Below, piece by piece: positions 24,483-31,289 of a DNA stretch of 32,597 nt. The translations under genes and the position numbers were made by a program. The notes under the pieces were generated by a model. That model was not told the DNA's origin. It did no database searches and was given only the letters and a program-made list of their open reading frames with translations. Every line of letters starts with the position of its first letter. Position 1 is the first letter of the stretch. Source of the DNA: an uncultured Candidatus Saccharibacteria bacterium. Lineage in GTDB: Bacteria > Patescibacteriota > Saccharimonadia > Saccharimonadales > Saccharimonadaceae. The stretch covers positions 1-32,597 of the forward strand of contig CAMHIH010000001.1 of assembly GCA_946185175.1 (NCBI GenBank), in the 5' to 3' direction.

Positions 24483-26090
24483 AATGAGGAAGAGGTCCAG
24501 CGCAAGCGTAGGCAGAATGAAGAAGACGCGACTAGAAAGCGTGCCGGTATTTTGGGCATGGCCTATTTGGACACCCGTGATTTCGAAAAAGAATTTCCAT
24601 TAGTTCGCGACGTGCTCGACAAAAAGCAGATGCACGAAGATTTCATTATTCCTCTCCAAAAAGGCGCCGAATCACTCCCCTACCAGTTTATGGTAACCAG
24701 CCAGACGCCAAAGAGTCTGATTGATAAATTGTCCCAAACTTACGAAGACGAGGGCCAGCGTGTTGAATTTTACCTGATTTCGAATTCTGCTTATCAGGTC
24801 TTTATGTTGCGCCATGATCCGCCACAACAGGTGCATTATGACGATATTAAGATTGCCGACGAGGGCGATAGTGCTACGCTGGAAGCCGTTTCGCAAACTC
24901 TCGATCGAGTTTCTACCGACAAGGTATTCGACTACCTACTAGATCAGGCCGATAAGCTTGGCGCAAGCGACATCCATATTGAAAACCTACGCCACACAAT
25001 TCGAATCCGCATGCGTGTTGACGGTATTTTACACCCTGTCGCCGAAATTAGCCGCGACAAATACCGTATTTTCATGGGCGAGTTGAGTAGTCGCGCGAAC
25101 GTTTCGACTGCCTCAGTACGGCCACAATCTGGCCACATGCAGAAAGACATCACCCGCAACGGTGCTACTCACTTATTGAACATTCGTGTCGAGATGGTGC
25201 CAACCATGTACGGACAAGACGCCGTGCTGCGTCTATTCAATTTCGACGAAAGCTTACTTAACCTTGACTTATTGGGCATCACAGAAGAAGAGCGCGATAA
25301 AATCAATGATATTATCTCTCATCCGCGTGGCCTAATGTTAATGGTAGGTCCTACGGGTTCCGGTAAGTCCACTACTCTCTACTCAATCTTGAATGCCTTA
25401 AATACGACTGAACGAAAAATTATTACACTTGAGGATCCAATTGAATATGGTATCGGCGGTATTTCACAAATTCCGATTCAGACCAACCAGGGTGGCTCAT
25501 TCGCTGAAGGTCTACGCTCAGTTTTGCGTCTTGACCCTGACGTCGTGATGGTGGGTGAGATTCGCGATAACGATACGGCCCGCACGGCGATCCAGGCCTC
25601 AATTACCGGCCACTTAGTATTGTCCTCCTTCCACGCCAACTCCACTTCAGCGGCTTTTTCGCGTATGATCGACATGATTGGCGTCAATCCGATTTTCTCA
25701 TCTTCGATTCGTCTATTGATTGCACAGCGTTTAGTACGTAAACTAGCCGACAATAAAGAAGAATACAAGGCCGATAAAGCCACAACAGAATACATTAAAC
25801 GCGTATTAGACGGCGTCGACCACGATTATGACCTTGATGACATTACGCTCTATCGTGAAGTAAAGAGCGAGAAATACCCGTTCGGCTTCAATGGACGTAC
25901 GGCAATCATGGAGCAGATGGTTGTTAGCGAAGAAATCCAAAAGTTCATTCGTGGTGATGTGCGCTTTACAAACACCGAAATGATTGAAGAAGCTGCCAGA
26001 AAAGAAGGCCTGCTTACCCTTGAACAAAAAGGCGTTTTGGCTGCCCTGCGCGGCGATACGACGCTCGATGAAGTATCACGCGTAATTTAG
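24480..26090 (+). CDS. pilB: Type IV pilus / type II secretion assembly ATPase PilB
   Basis: PilB/GspE hexameric ATPases drive pilin polymerisation. The 536-residue protein has the N1D-like domain up to about residue 120, then the ATPase: Walker A GPTGSGKST (290-298), Asp box TLEDPIEY (about 316-323), Walker B DPDVVMVGEIRD (352-363) and the His box GHLVLSSFHANS. The tetracysteine zinc motif normally found after the His box is absent; the region LADNKEEYKADKATTEY shows no Cys pair. A leaderless start is predicted. The pilin-like gene at 20944 is a plausible substrate; pilC and pilT are not in this window. Confidence 0.93.
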   Translation: MNEEEVQRKRRQNEEDATRKRAGILGMAYLDTRDFEKEFPLVRDVLDKKQMHEDFIIPLQKGAESLPYQFMVTSQTPKSLIDKLSQTYEDEGQRVEFYLISNSAYQVFMLRHDPPQQVHYDDIKIADEGDSATLEAVSQTLDRVSTDKVFDYLLDQADKLGASDIHIENLRHTIRIRMRVDGILHPVAEISRDKYRIFMGELSSRANVSTASVRPQSGHMQKDITRNGATHLLNIRVEMVPTMYGQDAVLRLFNFDESLLNLDLLGITEEERDKINDIISHPRGLMLMVGPTGSGKSTTLYSILNALNTTERKIITLEDPIEYGIGGISQIPIQTNQGGSFAEGLRSVLRLDPDVVMVGEIRDNDTARTAIQASITGHLVLSSFHANSTSAAFSRMIDMIGVNPIFSSSIRLLIAQRLVRKLADNKEEYKADKATTEYIKRVLDGVDHDYDLDDITLYREVKSEKYPFGFNGRTAIMEQMVVSEEIQKFIRGDVRFTNTEMIEEAARKEGLLTLEQKGVLAALRGDTTLDEVSRVI

Positions 26091-26098
26091 TGTGTCCA

Positions 26099-26127
26099 TT
26101 GACTTTTAATAGAGCTTATGCTATAAT
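26099..26127 (+). promoter_or_regulatory. Near-consensus promoter upstream of the rplS leader
   Basis: TTGACT (26099-26104), 17-nt spacer, TGC-TATAAT (-10 at 26122-26127), +1 near 26134. It starts 8 nt after the pilB stop and feeds directly into a hairpin and T5 tract. Confidence 0.8.
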
Positions 26128-26133
26128 TTTAAG

Positions 26134-26178
26134 TATCCGAGCGGTATTCTCGGCTAGTTTTTGAGTAGAATCCGCTAT
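26134..26178 (+). ncRNA. rplS leader with two mutually exclusive hairpins, or short RNA
   Basis: Hairpin 1: CCGAG (26137-26141) with CTCGG (26149-26153), followed after CTAG by TTTTT (26158-26162), terminator-like. Hairpin 2: AGCGG and ATTCT (26140-26144, 26146-26150, one bulged T) with AGAATCCGCT (26167-26176), a 10-bp helix that uses the same bases and so excludes hairpin 1. The layout suggests attenuation of rplS or a terminated RNA of about 30 nt. It does not match an L19 leader I can recall. Confidence 0.5.
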
Positions 26179-26215
26179 ATTCTTACGGTCACCCCTTTTC
26201 AAACTGGTAAAAATA

Positions 26216-26224
26216 TGCTAAAAT
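26216..26224 (+). promoter_or_regulatory. Second promoter of rplS
   Basis: TGCTAAAAT, an extended -10 with +1 near 26231, giving a 28-nt leader that carries AAAGGA before the rplS ATG. rplS therefore does not depend only on the upstream attenuated promoter. Confidence 0.6.
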
Positions 26225-26258
26225 GAAGCAAGTTTTCAATATTAGGTAAAGGATAAAT

Positions 26259-26699
26259 ATGTCATTTGAATTATTACAAATGGTGGGAGATGCCCAGAAG
26301 AAAGGCGCCGTGATTGACGTTCGTACCGGCGATACCGTTCGTGTTTCCCAAAAAATTAAGGAAGGCGACAAGTTCCGTATTCAGGTTTTTGAAGGTACTG
26401 TCATCCGCGTAGATCGCAAACAATCACACACCGAACGTATCGTAGTTCGCAAAGTTACCTCTGGTGTTGGCGTTGAGAAGAGCTTCTTGATGCACAGCCC
26501 ACTCGTAGAAAAGGTTGAGATTGTCCGCCGTGGCAAAGTTCGCCGCAACAACTTACGTTACCTCCGCGAACGTTCTGGTAAGTCTGCACGTTTGACACAG
26601 AAAGATTTCGATCGCAAAGCTGTCAACGAACTTCCAGAAGAAGCCGCTGAAGCTCCAGCCGAGGAAGTTAAAGAAGAAGCCGAAAAGGCAGAAGCCTAA
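26259..26699 (+). CDS. rplS: 50S ribosomal protein L19
   Basis: L19 sits at the 30S-50S interface. The 146-residue protein has the L19 core (VRTGDTVRVSQKIKEGDKFRIQVFEGTVI, ERIVVRKVTSGVGVEKSFLMHSPLVEKVEIVRRGKVRRNNLRYLRERSGKSAR-like), followed by an Ala/Glu/Lys-rich acidic tail of about 25 residues not found in short L19 proteins. AAAGGA precedes the ATG. The next gene (rnhB-yraN fusion) starts 1 nt after the stop, matching the classic rplS-rnhB-yraN order. Confidence 0.96.
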   Translation: MSFELLQMVGDAQKKGAVIDVRTGDTVRVSQKIKEGDKFRIQVFEGTVIRVDRKQSHTERIVVRKVTSGVGVEKSFLMHSPLVEKVEIVRRGKVRRNNLRYLRERSGKSARLTQKDFDRKAVNELPEEAAEAPAEEVKEEAEKAEA

Positions 26700-26700
26700 A

Positions 26701-27618
26701 TTGGCAATCTTAGGAATAGATGAAGTTGGAAGAGGCCCCTGGGCGGGGCCTCTTGTTGTTGGCGCCTGCGTTCTGGGTGATGCAAAAATTGAAGGCTTAA
26801 CCGATAGCAAAAAGCTAAGCGCCAAGAAGCGTGAGGCTCTGGCGAGCGAAATCAGCGAAAAATGCGAATATGGCCTGGGCTGGGTTTATACCGACGAGTT
26901 AGACAAAATCGGTCTTTCGGCAGCACTACGAAAGGCTTGTCGCGAAGCCGTTAAGCAAATCCGCGCACCATATAGTGAAATTATTATTGATGGCACCGTG
27001 AATTTTTTGAGCGATACGCAATTATCGCCATACGTGCAGGTATTAAAGAAAGCTGATTTATTAGTGCCGGAAGTTTCAGCGGCATCGATTATTGCAAAGG
27101 TGGCAAGAGACCGTTACATGACGGAAATTGCGAAAAAATATCCGTTTTACGGCTTTGAAAAACATGTAGGCTACGGCACGGCAGCACATAAAGCGGCGAT
27201 TGAAAAATATGGCATCTGTCCAGAACATCGCAAGAGTTTCAAACCAATTACAGAAACATTGGGTAATAAAACCGAAAAAGCAGCACGGAGTGGCGATATC
27301 GCCGAGCAAAAGGTGGCGGATTTTCTGAAAGCACATGGGCATGCAATTCTGGCACGCAATTGGCGAACAAAATACTGCGAGATTGATATCGTATCACAAA
27401 AAGATGATGTGTTTTATTTCACCGAAGTAAAGTTCCGACGCAACACAAAAGATAATGACGGATTAGATGCAATCACAAAGCGAAAGCTCGGCAAAATGCA
27501 ACTTGGCGCAATGAGTTTTGCGCAAGACAACGGGCTCCAGAACAACAAACTGCAATTGATGGCGGCAGCGGTGAGTGGGGATAATTACCAAATTACGAAT
27601 CTGATAGTCCTACGGTAG
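26701..27618 (+). CDS. rnhB: Fused ribonuclease HII and YraN/UPF0102 nuclease-like protein
   Basis: A 305-residue single frame. Residues 1-190 are RNase HII, which removes ribonucleotides from DNA: GIDEVGRGPWAGP with Asp7 and Glu8, IIIDGT with Asp97, and KADLLVPEVSAASIIAKVARDR with Asp119. Residues 195-305 are a YraN/UPF0102 domain of the endonuclease-like fold: GDIAEQKVADFLKAHGHAILARNWR, CEIDIV (Glu227, Asp229) and TEVKFR (Glu242, Lys244), the E-D-ExK pattern. These are usually two adjacent genes; here no stop or restart separates them. The start is TTG, 1 nt after rplS, likely coupled. The 3' end overlaps the convergent HNH gene by 26 nt. The conserved Gly of GEID is Cys here. Confidence 0.9.
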   Translation: MAILGIDEVGRGPWAGPLVVGACVLGDAKIEGLTDSKKLSAKKREALASEISEKCEYGLGWVYTDELDKIGLSAALRKACREAVKQIRAPYSEIIIDGTVNFLSDTQLSPYVQVLKKADLLVPEVSAASIIAKVARDRYMTEIAKKYPFYGFEKHVGYGTAAHKAAIEKYGICPEHRKSFKPITETLGNKTEKAARSGDIAEQKVADFLKAHGHAILARNWRTKYCEIDIVSQKDDVFYFTEVKFRRNTKDNDGLDAITKRKLGKMQLGAMSFAQDNGLQNNKLQLMAAAVSGDNYQITNLIVLR

Positions 27619-28333
27619 GCTCGTCTGGGCAACGGGCTAAAACTTCAAGCATGGCAGCTTTTTCAGCTGGCGTAACCCAAAGTTTGTATTTATATTTAAC
27701 GGATATTTGGCGGGCGACATACTGGCATTGGAAAGCCGTGTTGGACGGCAACCAAGTGGAGGCATCTTGATCGAGTTTATCTTGATTGGCCTGCCCTTCT
27801 ACAGCGATGAGATTGAGTGGATCTTGACTAATATCGTAACGGGTTTGTTCGTCGAAATATAATGCGCCGGTAACCCAAGCATTACTCAGTGCCACAACGT
27901 GATCGATTTGGATGGCGGACGAGGTTTCCTGACCACGAACAAAATTAATTGGCTGGCCGGTATATGGATCGTCAAGAATGCCGGATTGGACTTTACAGCC
28001 TTTTAATACGACGTCATGGAGATCACGTTTGAGAATGGCCTCGCGCATATTGCAGCCGTCGGCGGCTGTGCTCCAATCGTCGTAAAAAAGCTTGCGATAA
28101 TACTTCTGGGAGTTATCTTTTTCTTTGACGGCAAGGTTTTCGAGAACATCCTTGGCCAGAAAAGAAGTGGCTTCGGTTTGAGTTTCCTTGAGCGCAACGT
28201 CTTCGGGATCAACATCGATTTGAAAAGGGTTTTGCCAGGCGTCGGGATTGAAATATAAGAAAAGACAAAAAGCCACGGCGGCCAATAAAACTGCAATGAT
28301 GCGCCGAATGCGCGCAACTTTAGCTTTCGCCAC
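27593..28333 (-). CDS. Secreted or membrane-anchored HNH nuclease (DUF1524/GmrSD C-terminal type)
   Basis: A 246-residue protein with an N-terminal hydrophobic helix (11-28) acting as signal or anchor, then a nuclease domain of the family in extracellular nucleases of Actinobacteria and Saccharibacteria. It shows GCNMREAILKRDL, DDPYTGQPINFVRG, the core IQIDHVVALSNAW (Asp144, His145), DPLNLIAVEGQANQDK (Asn174, Asn183) and a C-terminal Cys-containing YVARQ segment. It probably degrades extracellular DNA or RNA for nucleotide uptake or acts on the host (inference). It starts with GTG 15 nt after rubrerythrin in the same direction, so it may be co-transcribed. Confidence 0.88.
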   Translation of the reverse strand: MAKAKVARIRRIIAVLLAAVAFCLFLYFNPDAWQNPFQIDVDPEDVALKETQTEATSFLAKDVLENLAVKEKDNSQKYYRKLFYDDWSTAADGCNMREAILKRDLHDVVLKGCKVQSGILDDPYTGQPINFVRGQETSSAIQIDHVVALSNAWVTGALYFDEQTRYDISQDPLNLIAVEGQANQDKLDQDASTWLPSNTAFQCQYVARQISVKYKYKLWVTPAEKAAMLEVLARCPDEPTVGLSDS

Positions 28334-28348
28334 CGTGGAACCTTTTAA

Positions 28349-28891
28349 TTAATAATTTTCAGCGCGGACTTCAAAGAAAGATTGCGGATGTTTACAGACT
28401 GGGCAAATTTCTGGGGCAGTTTTGCCGGAATGAATGTAGCCACAGTTACGACACTTCCAAATGGTGACGCCGTCCTTCTTGAAGACGATGCCCTTATCGA
28501 GATTAGCGAGCAATTTAAGATAGCGTTCTTCGTGTTCTTTTTCGATTTTGCCGACTTCTTCAAACAAAGTAGCGATTTCTTCGAAACCTTCTTCGCGGGC
28601 TTCTTTGGCGAACTTGGCATACATGTCGGTGTATTCGTAATTCTCACCATCAGCTGCGGCCTTGAGATTAGTGGCGGTATCGTCTACGCTGCCACCGTGC
28701 AAAAGCTTGTACCAGATCTTGGCATGCTCTTTTTCGTTGTTGCTGGTTTCTTGAAAGATGGCAGAGATTTGCTCGTAGCCCTCTTTCTTGGCCTGGCTGG
28801 CGAAAAATTGATATTTGACGCGAGCCTGCGTCTCGCCCGCGAATGCGGTGTTTAAGTTTTGCTCGGTTTTGGTACCTTTCAAATCTGCCAT
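28349..28891 (-). CDS. rbr: Rubrerythrin
   Basis: Rubrerythrin reduces hydrogen peroxide with a diiron centre and protects anaerobes and microaerophiles. The 180-residue protein has the ferritin-like four-helix domain with the Glu/His ligands (AGETQARVKYQFFA, NNEKEHAKIW, EVGKIEKEHEERY) and a C-terminal rubredoxin-like domain with two Cys pairs (CRNCGYIHSG and CPVCKHP). A strong TAGGAGG supports the ATG. A TATAAT -10 lies just upstream (around 28914). It is probably first in an operon with the HNH nuclease. Confidence 0.96.
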   Translation of the reverse strand: MADLKGTKTEQNLNTAFAGETQARVKYQFFASQAKKEGYEQISAIFQETSNNEKEHAKIWYKLLHGGSVDDTATNLKAAADGENYEYTDMYAKFAKEAREEGFEEIATLFEEVGKIEKEHEERYLKLLANLDKGIVFKKDGVTIWKCRNCGYIHSGKTAPEICPVCKHPQSFFEVRAENY

Positions 28892-28937
28892 AAATCCTCC
28901 TAATTGTTAGTTTAATTATACCTGATTTATAGATGTT

Positions 28938-28975
28938 AAAAAGCACGAGCTGGATGATTTTATGACCGTGCTTTT
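28938..28975 (-). terminator. Terminator of the 28980-29237 gene
   Basis: AAAGCACG and CGTGCTTTTT on the minus strand pair over a 19-nt loop, and the T run follows the stem in the minus direction. It begins just after the stop of the small membrane protein. Confidence 0.75.
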
Positions 28976-28979
28976 GAGG

Positions 28980-29237
28980 TTACAATTTGATGCGTTTTTC
29001 CCAGATTTTGCGCACGCCTTTTAGCGAGAGTGTGGAAAGCGTAAAACCAATAACTGGCACTAATGACGAGAAGAAGATGTTGTTCGTAGATTGAATCGTG
29101 TAGGAGTACAAGACCACGACAACATACGTGAGCACACAAATACAAAGGCGTCGCGTCCAGGAAGTCTCCCAGGCTTTATCAAGCTCGACACGAGCGTTAC
29201 GTTTTTTGATATCTTTGATTTCTTTTTCGAGGTTCAT
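28980..29237 (-). CDS. Small two-helix membrane protein, CPR-type hypothetical
   Basis: An 85-residue protein with a charged N-terminus (MNLEKEIKDIKKRNARVELDKAWETSWTR), two transmembrane helices (about 31-48 and 55-74) and a basic C-terminus. The N-terminal pattern ERN/KRNxRVExDKAWExSxxRR is one I have seen in small Patescibacteria membrane proteins of unknown function. The frame opens further to 29288, but ATG 29237 lies exactly 6 nt after TATAAT, so it is taken as the leaderless start. Its own terminator makes it monocistronic. Confidence 0.8.
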   Translation of the reverse strand: MNLEKEIKDIKKRNARVELDKAWETSWTRRLCICVLTYVVVVLYSYTIQSTNNIFFSSLVPVIGFTLSTLSLKGVRKIWEKRIKL

Positions 29238-29252
29238 AAGATTATTATAGGC
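29238..29252 (-). promoter_or_regulatory. -10 promoter, leaderless start of the small membrane protein
   Basis: Minus strand: perfect TATAAT, then AATCTT, then ATG 29237. +1 falls on the start codon. The bases before the -10 are GCC, so this one lacks the TGn extension. Confidence 0.7.
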
Positions 29253-29286
29253 TATAGCTTTTGATGGACGATGAAATAGTTTGGAC

Positions 29287-29315
29287 AAAAAATCTAGCCC
29301 GTTACTAGGCTAGAT
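29287..29315 (-). terminator. Terminator of the ABC transporter operon
   Basis: Minus strand: ATCTAGCC, 8-nt loop, GGCTAGAT, followed by TTTTTT. It lies 25 nt after the permease stop. Confidence 0.85.
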
Positions 29316-29339
29316 GAGTATGGCGTCGCTTAATACTAG

Positions 29340-30119
29340 TTATTCTACGTTCACGCCTTTGCTGAAAATCTTGCGGCCAGCAAGATAGAGGGCGGCCGTG
29401 ATGACTAGATAGAGACAATCGCAAATAATGATAAGCGTGCGATAAGTCGAGAAACCGATTACAACATCGGAGGCATCGCCAAACATGGCCTTGATACTAT
29501 CATCAAACATGCCGATTCCATAAATGACGGCCAGCAAGACGCTCTGCAAAGCAAAATACAAAAAGATGCCGAGAACTACCGAACGAGCGATGCGGCCGTT
29601 GTTCGAGCGATGACCAACAGTCAAGCTGAACATGCCGACATTCACGGCGTAGATGACCTCCAGGGCGGCTGTGACAAATATTCCAAGCACAATAAACGAC
29701 ATATCGCCATCCTTGAAGACCGAACGGAAATATTCATACATATCGTGATTCCAAAATGCGATAAAGAAACAAGCAATTACGACAAGAAGCGACAGAACTA
29801 TCGCACCAAGTCCGGAAAGGGTCTTGCTATCATAAAGCGTGTTTTTGCTGACCGGCAAAGTATGCGTGAGATAGGCTTCGTCTTTATAAAAACTTTGGCG
29901 AAAACGTTCCCAAATACGAATGACCGAATTAATTACAACGTTGGCGAAAGCTGCGATTGTAAAACCACGCAAGATGCTGAAAATGAGATCGCCCATGGCG
30001 GAATCCGTATAGTTGCTGGCGATACGCGTCAGGATGGAAAGAATGGCCGTAATGGCAAAAATAATTACCATGTTGCGATTCATCCAAAGAAAATCGTATT
30101 TAATTAACTTTTTTAGCAT
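29340..30119 (-). CDS. ABC transporter permease
   Basis: A 259-residue integral membrane protein with about six transmembrane helices, starting MLKKLIKYDFLWMNRN. This amphipathic N-terminus followed by helices is typical of ABC-2-type exporter permeases such as those in ytr operons. The ATG at 30119 is preceded by GGAGGATG and lies within the last 20 nt of the ATPase gene. An upstream in-frame extension to 30251 is antisense-like and rejected. It is the partner of the ATPase at 30100-30807; the substrate is unknown. Confidence 0.85.
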   Translation of the reverse strand: MLKKLIKYDFLWMNRNMVIIFAITAILSILTRIASNYTDSAMGDLIFSILRGFTIAAFANVVINSVIRIWERFRQSFYKDEAYLTHTLPVSKNTLYDSKTLSGLGAIVLSLLVVIACFFIAFWNHDMYEYFRSVFKDGDMSFIVLGIFVTAALEVIYAVNVGMFSLTVGHRSNNGRIARSVVLGIFLYFALQSVLLAVIYGIGMFDDSIKAMFGDASDVVIGFSTYRTLIIICDCLYLVITAALYLAGRKIFSKGVNVE

Positions 30120-30807
30120 GGAACATCCTCCTAAATAATTCGTCAATCGATGATTTTTCTTTGCTACGCAATTTGTCAGCGTTGCCAGTGAGTGTGATTT
30201 GGCCTTTGTCGATGAAAATAACCTCATCCAAAATGCGTTCGATGTCGGCAATTAAGTGCGTAGAAATAATCACGCTAGAACCTTCTTTGAAGTTGGACAA
30301 AATAGTGTCGAGAATATAATCACGGGTGGCTGGGTCAACGCCGCCAAGCGGTTCGTCGAGAATATATAAATCGGCATCGCGGGACATAACCAAAATGAGT
30401 TGCAACTTTTCTTGCATACCTTTGGACATTTTGGCGATTTTGGAATCTTTATCGAGATCAAGGTCTTCAAGCAATTTGCATGCGCGTTTAGTATCGAAGT
30501 CTTTATAGAACTCCTCGAACATGTGAATGGTTTGCTCGACCCTCATTTCTTTATCGAGATAAGTACGCTCGGGCAAATACGAAATGTGCGCCTTGGAATT
30601 TATGCCGATTGGCTTATTTTTAAACAGAATTTTGCCGTCGCTTGGCGTAAGTAAATCGTTGACTAATTTGATTAAAGTCGATTTGCCGGCACCGTTTTTG
30701 CCGAGTAGACCATAGATCTTGCCGGGCTCGATTTTGAGATTAATATCATCGAGCACGGTTTTTTGGTCGAACTTTTTCGTGAGATGTTTGCATTCTAGCA
30801 ATATCAT
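30100..30807 (-). CDS. ABC transporter ATP-binding protein
   Basis: A 235-residue ATPase with Walker A GKNGAGKST, the signature-like MSKGMQEKLQL (in place of the common LSGGQ), Walker B DLYILDEPLGGVD and the switch His in ISTHL. The degenerate signature is common in YtrB/CcmA-like exporter ATPases. It overlaps the GntR gene by 4 nt (ATGA) and the permease by 20 nt, so the three genes form one tightly coupled operon: regulator, ATPase, permease. Confidence 0.94.
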   Translation of the reverse strand: MILLECKHLTKKFDQKTVLDDINLKIEPGKIYGLLGKNGAGKSTLIKLVNDLLTPSDGKILFKNKPIGINSKAHISYLPERTYLDKEMRVEQTIHMFEEFYKDFDTKRACKLLEDLDLDKDSKIAKMSKGMQEKLQLILVMSRDADLYILDEPLGGVDPATRDYILDTILSNFKEGSSVIISTHLIADIERILDEVIFIDKGQITLTGNADKLRSKEKSSIDELFRRMFHAKKVN

Positions 30808-31169
30808 CTGCCGCCTCCTATTTCTTGCAAGACATTAATTGCTTCGTCGAAAGTTGCGCCAATTTTTTGCGTATCGGCAAGATAGTTTTTGGCCGCATTG
30901 ACCGCGAGCTGCTTTTTGTAGCGCGCAATCAGCTTTTTATCTTCGGTCACAAATTTGCCGTTTGTGCGCTCGGTAAAAATCAACTGCTGCTCCTCTAATT
31001 CCTGGAGAGCTTTTTGCATTGTGTTCGGGTTACACTGCGCGGTACTCGCGAGTTCGCGCACGGATGGGAGTCGACTGCCCGTCGCGCACTGACCAGACAC
31101 AATAGCTAGCCGCAACTGTTCCACCAGCTGAAGATAGATTGGCCGTTCGTTGTCGAATACGAATTTAAT
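30804..31169 (-). CDS. GntR-family regulator (YtrA type) with probable AUU start
   Basis: A short GntR regulator with a winged helix-turn-helix (SRLPSVRELASTAQCNPNTMQKALQELE-type) and a short C-terminal helical tail, as in YtrA regulators of ABC exporter operons. Only a GTG at 31124 gives a conventional start, but that would delete the conserved N-terminus IKFVFDNERPIYLQLVEQ that the frame encodes upstream. No ATG, GTG or TTG lies before it; ATT at 31167-31169 is preceded by AAAGGA with 5-nt spacing. AUU is therefore proposed as the start (121 residues). A perfect inverted repeat just upstream is the likely self-operator. Effector unknown. Confidence 0.8.
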   Translation of the reverse strand: MKFVFDNERPIYLQLVEQLRLAIVSGQCATGSRLPSVRELASTAQCNPNTMQKALQELEEQQLIFTERTNGKFVTEDKKLIARYKKQLAVNAAKNYLADTQKIGATFDEAINVLQEIGGGR

Positions 31170-31183
31170 AAGCGTCCTTTCTA

Positions 31184-31205
31184 TTGTATTACTTGCTTAA
31201 TACAA
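31184..31205. promoter_or_regulatory. GntR operator overlapping the promoter of the ABC operon
   Basis: Perfect inverted repeat TTGTATTA (31184-31191), 6-nt spacer, TAATACAA (31198-31205). The minus-strand -10 TACAAT (complement of 31183-31188) lies in one arm, so a bound dimer would block transcription. It lies about 15 nt upstream of the proposed start of the regulator, the usual place for a GntR/YtrA self-operator. Confidence 0.7.
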
Positions 31206-31289
31206 TGATACATAGGACTCGTTTGGGTGTCAATAGCCCGCACTTATGCTTTTAATAACTGATGATGCGATCAAAATAGATTATGGGTG

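Noticed and set aside
31124..31126. GTG 31124 as the start of the GntR regulator
   Set aside because: It would remove the conserved N-terminal strand and helix (FDNERPIYLQLVEQ) that are clearly encoded upstream in frame.
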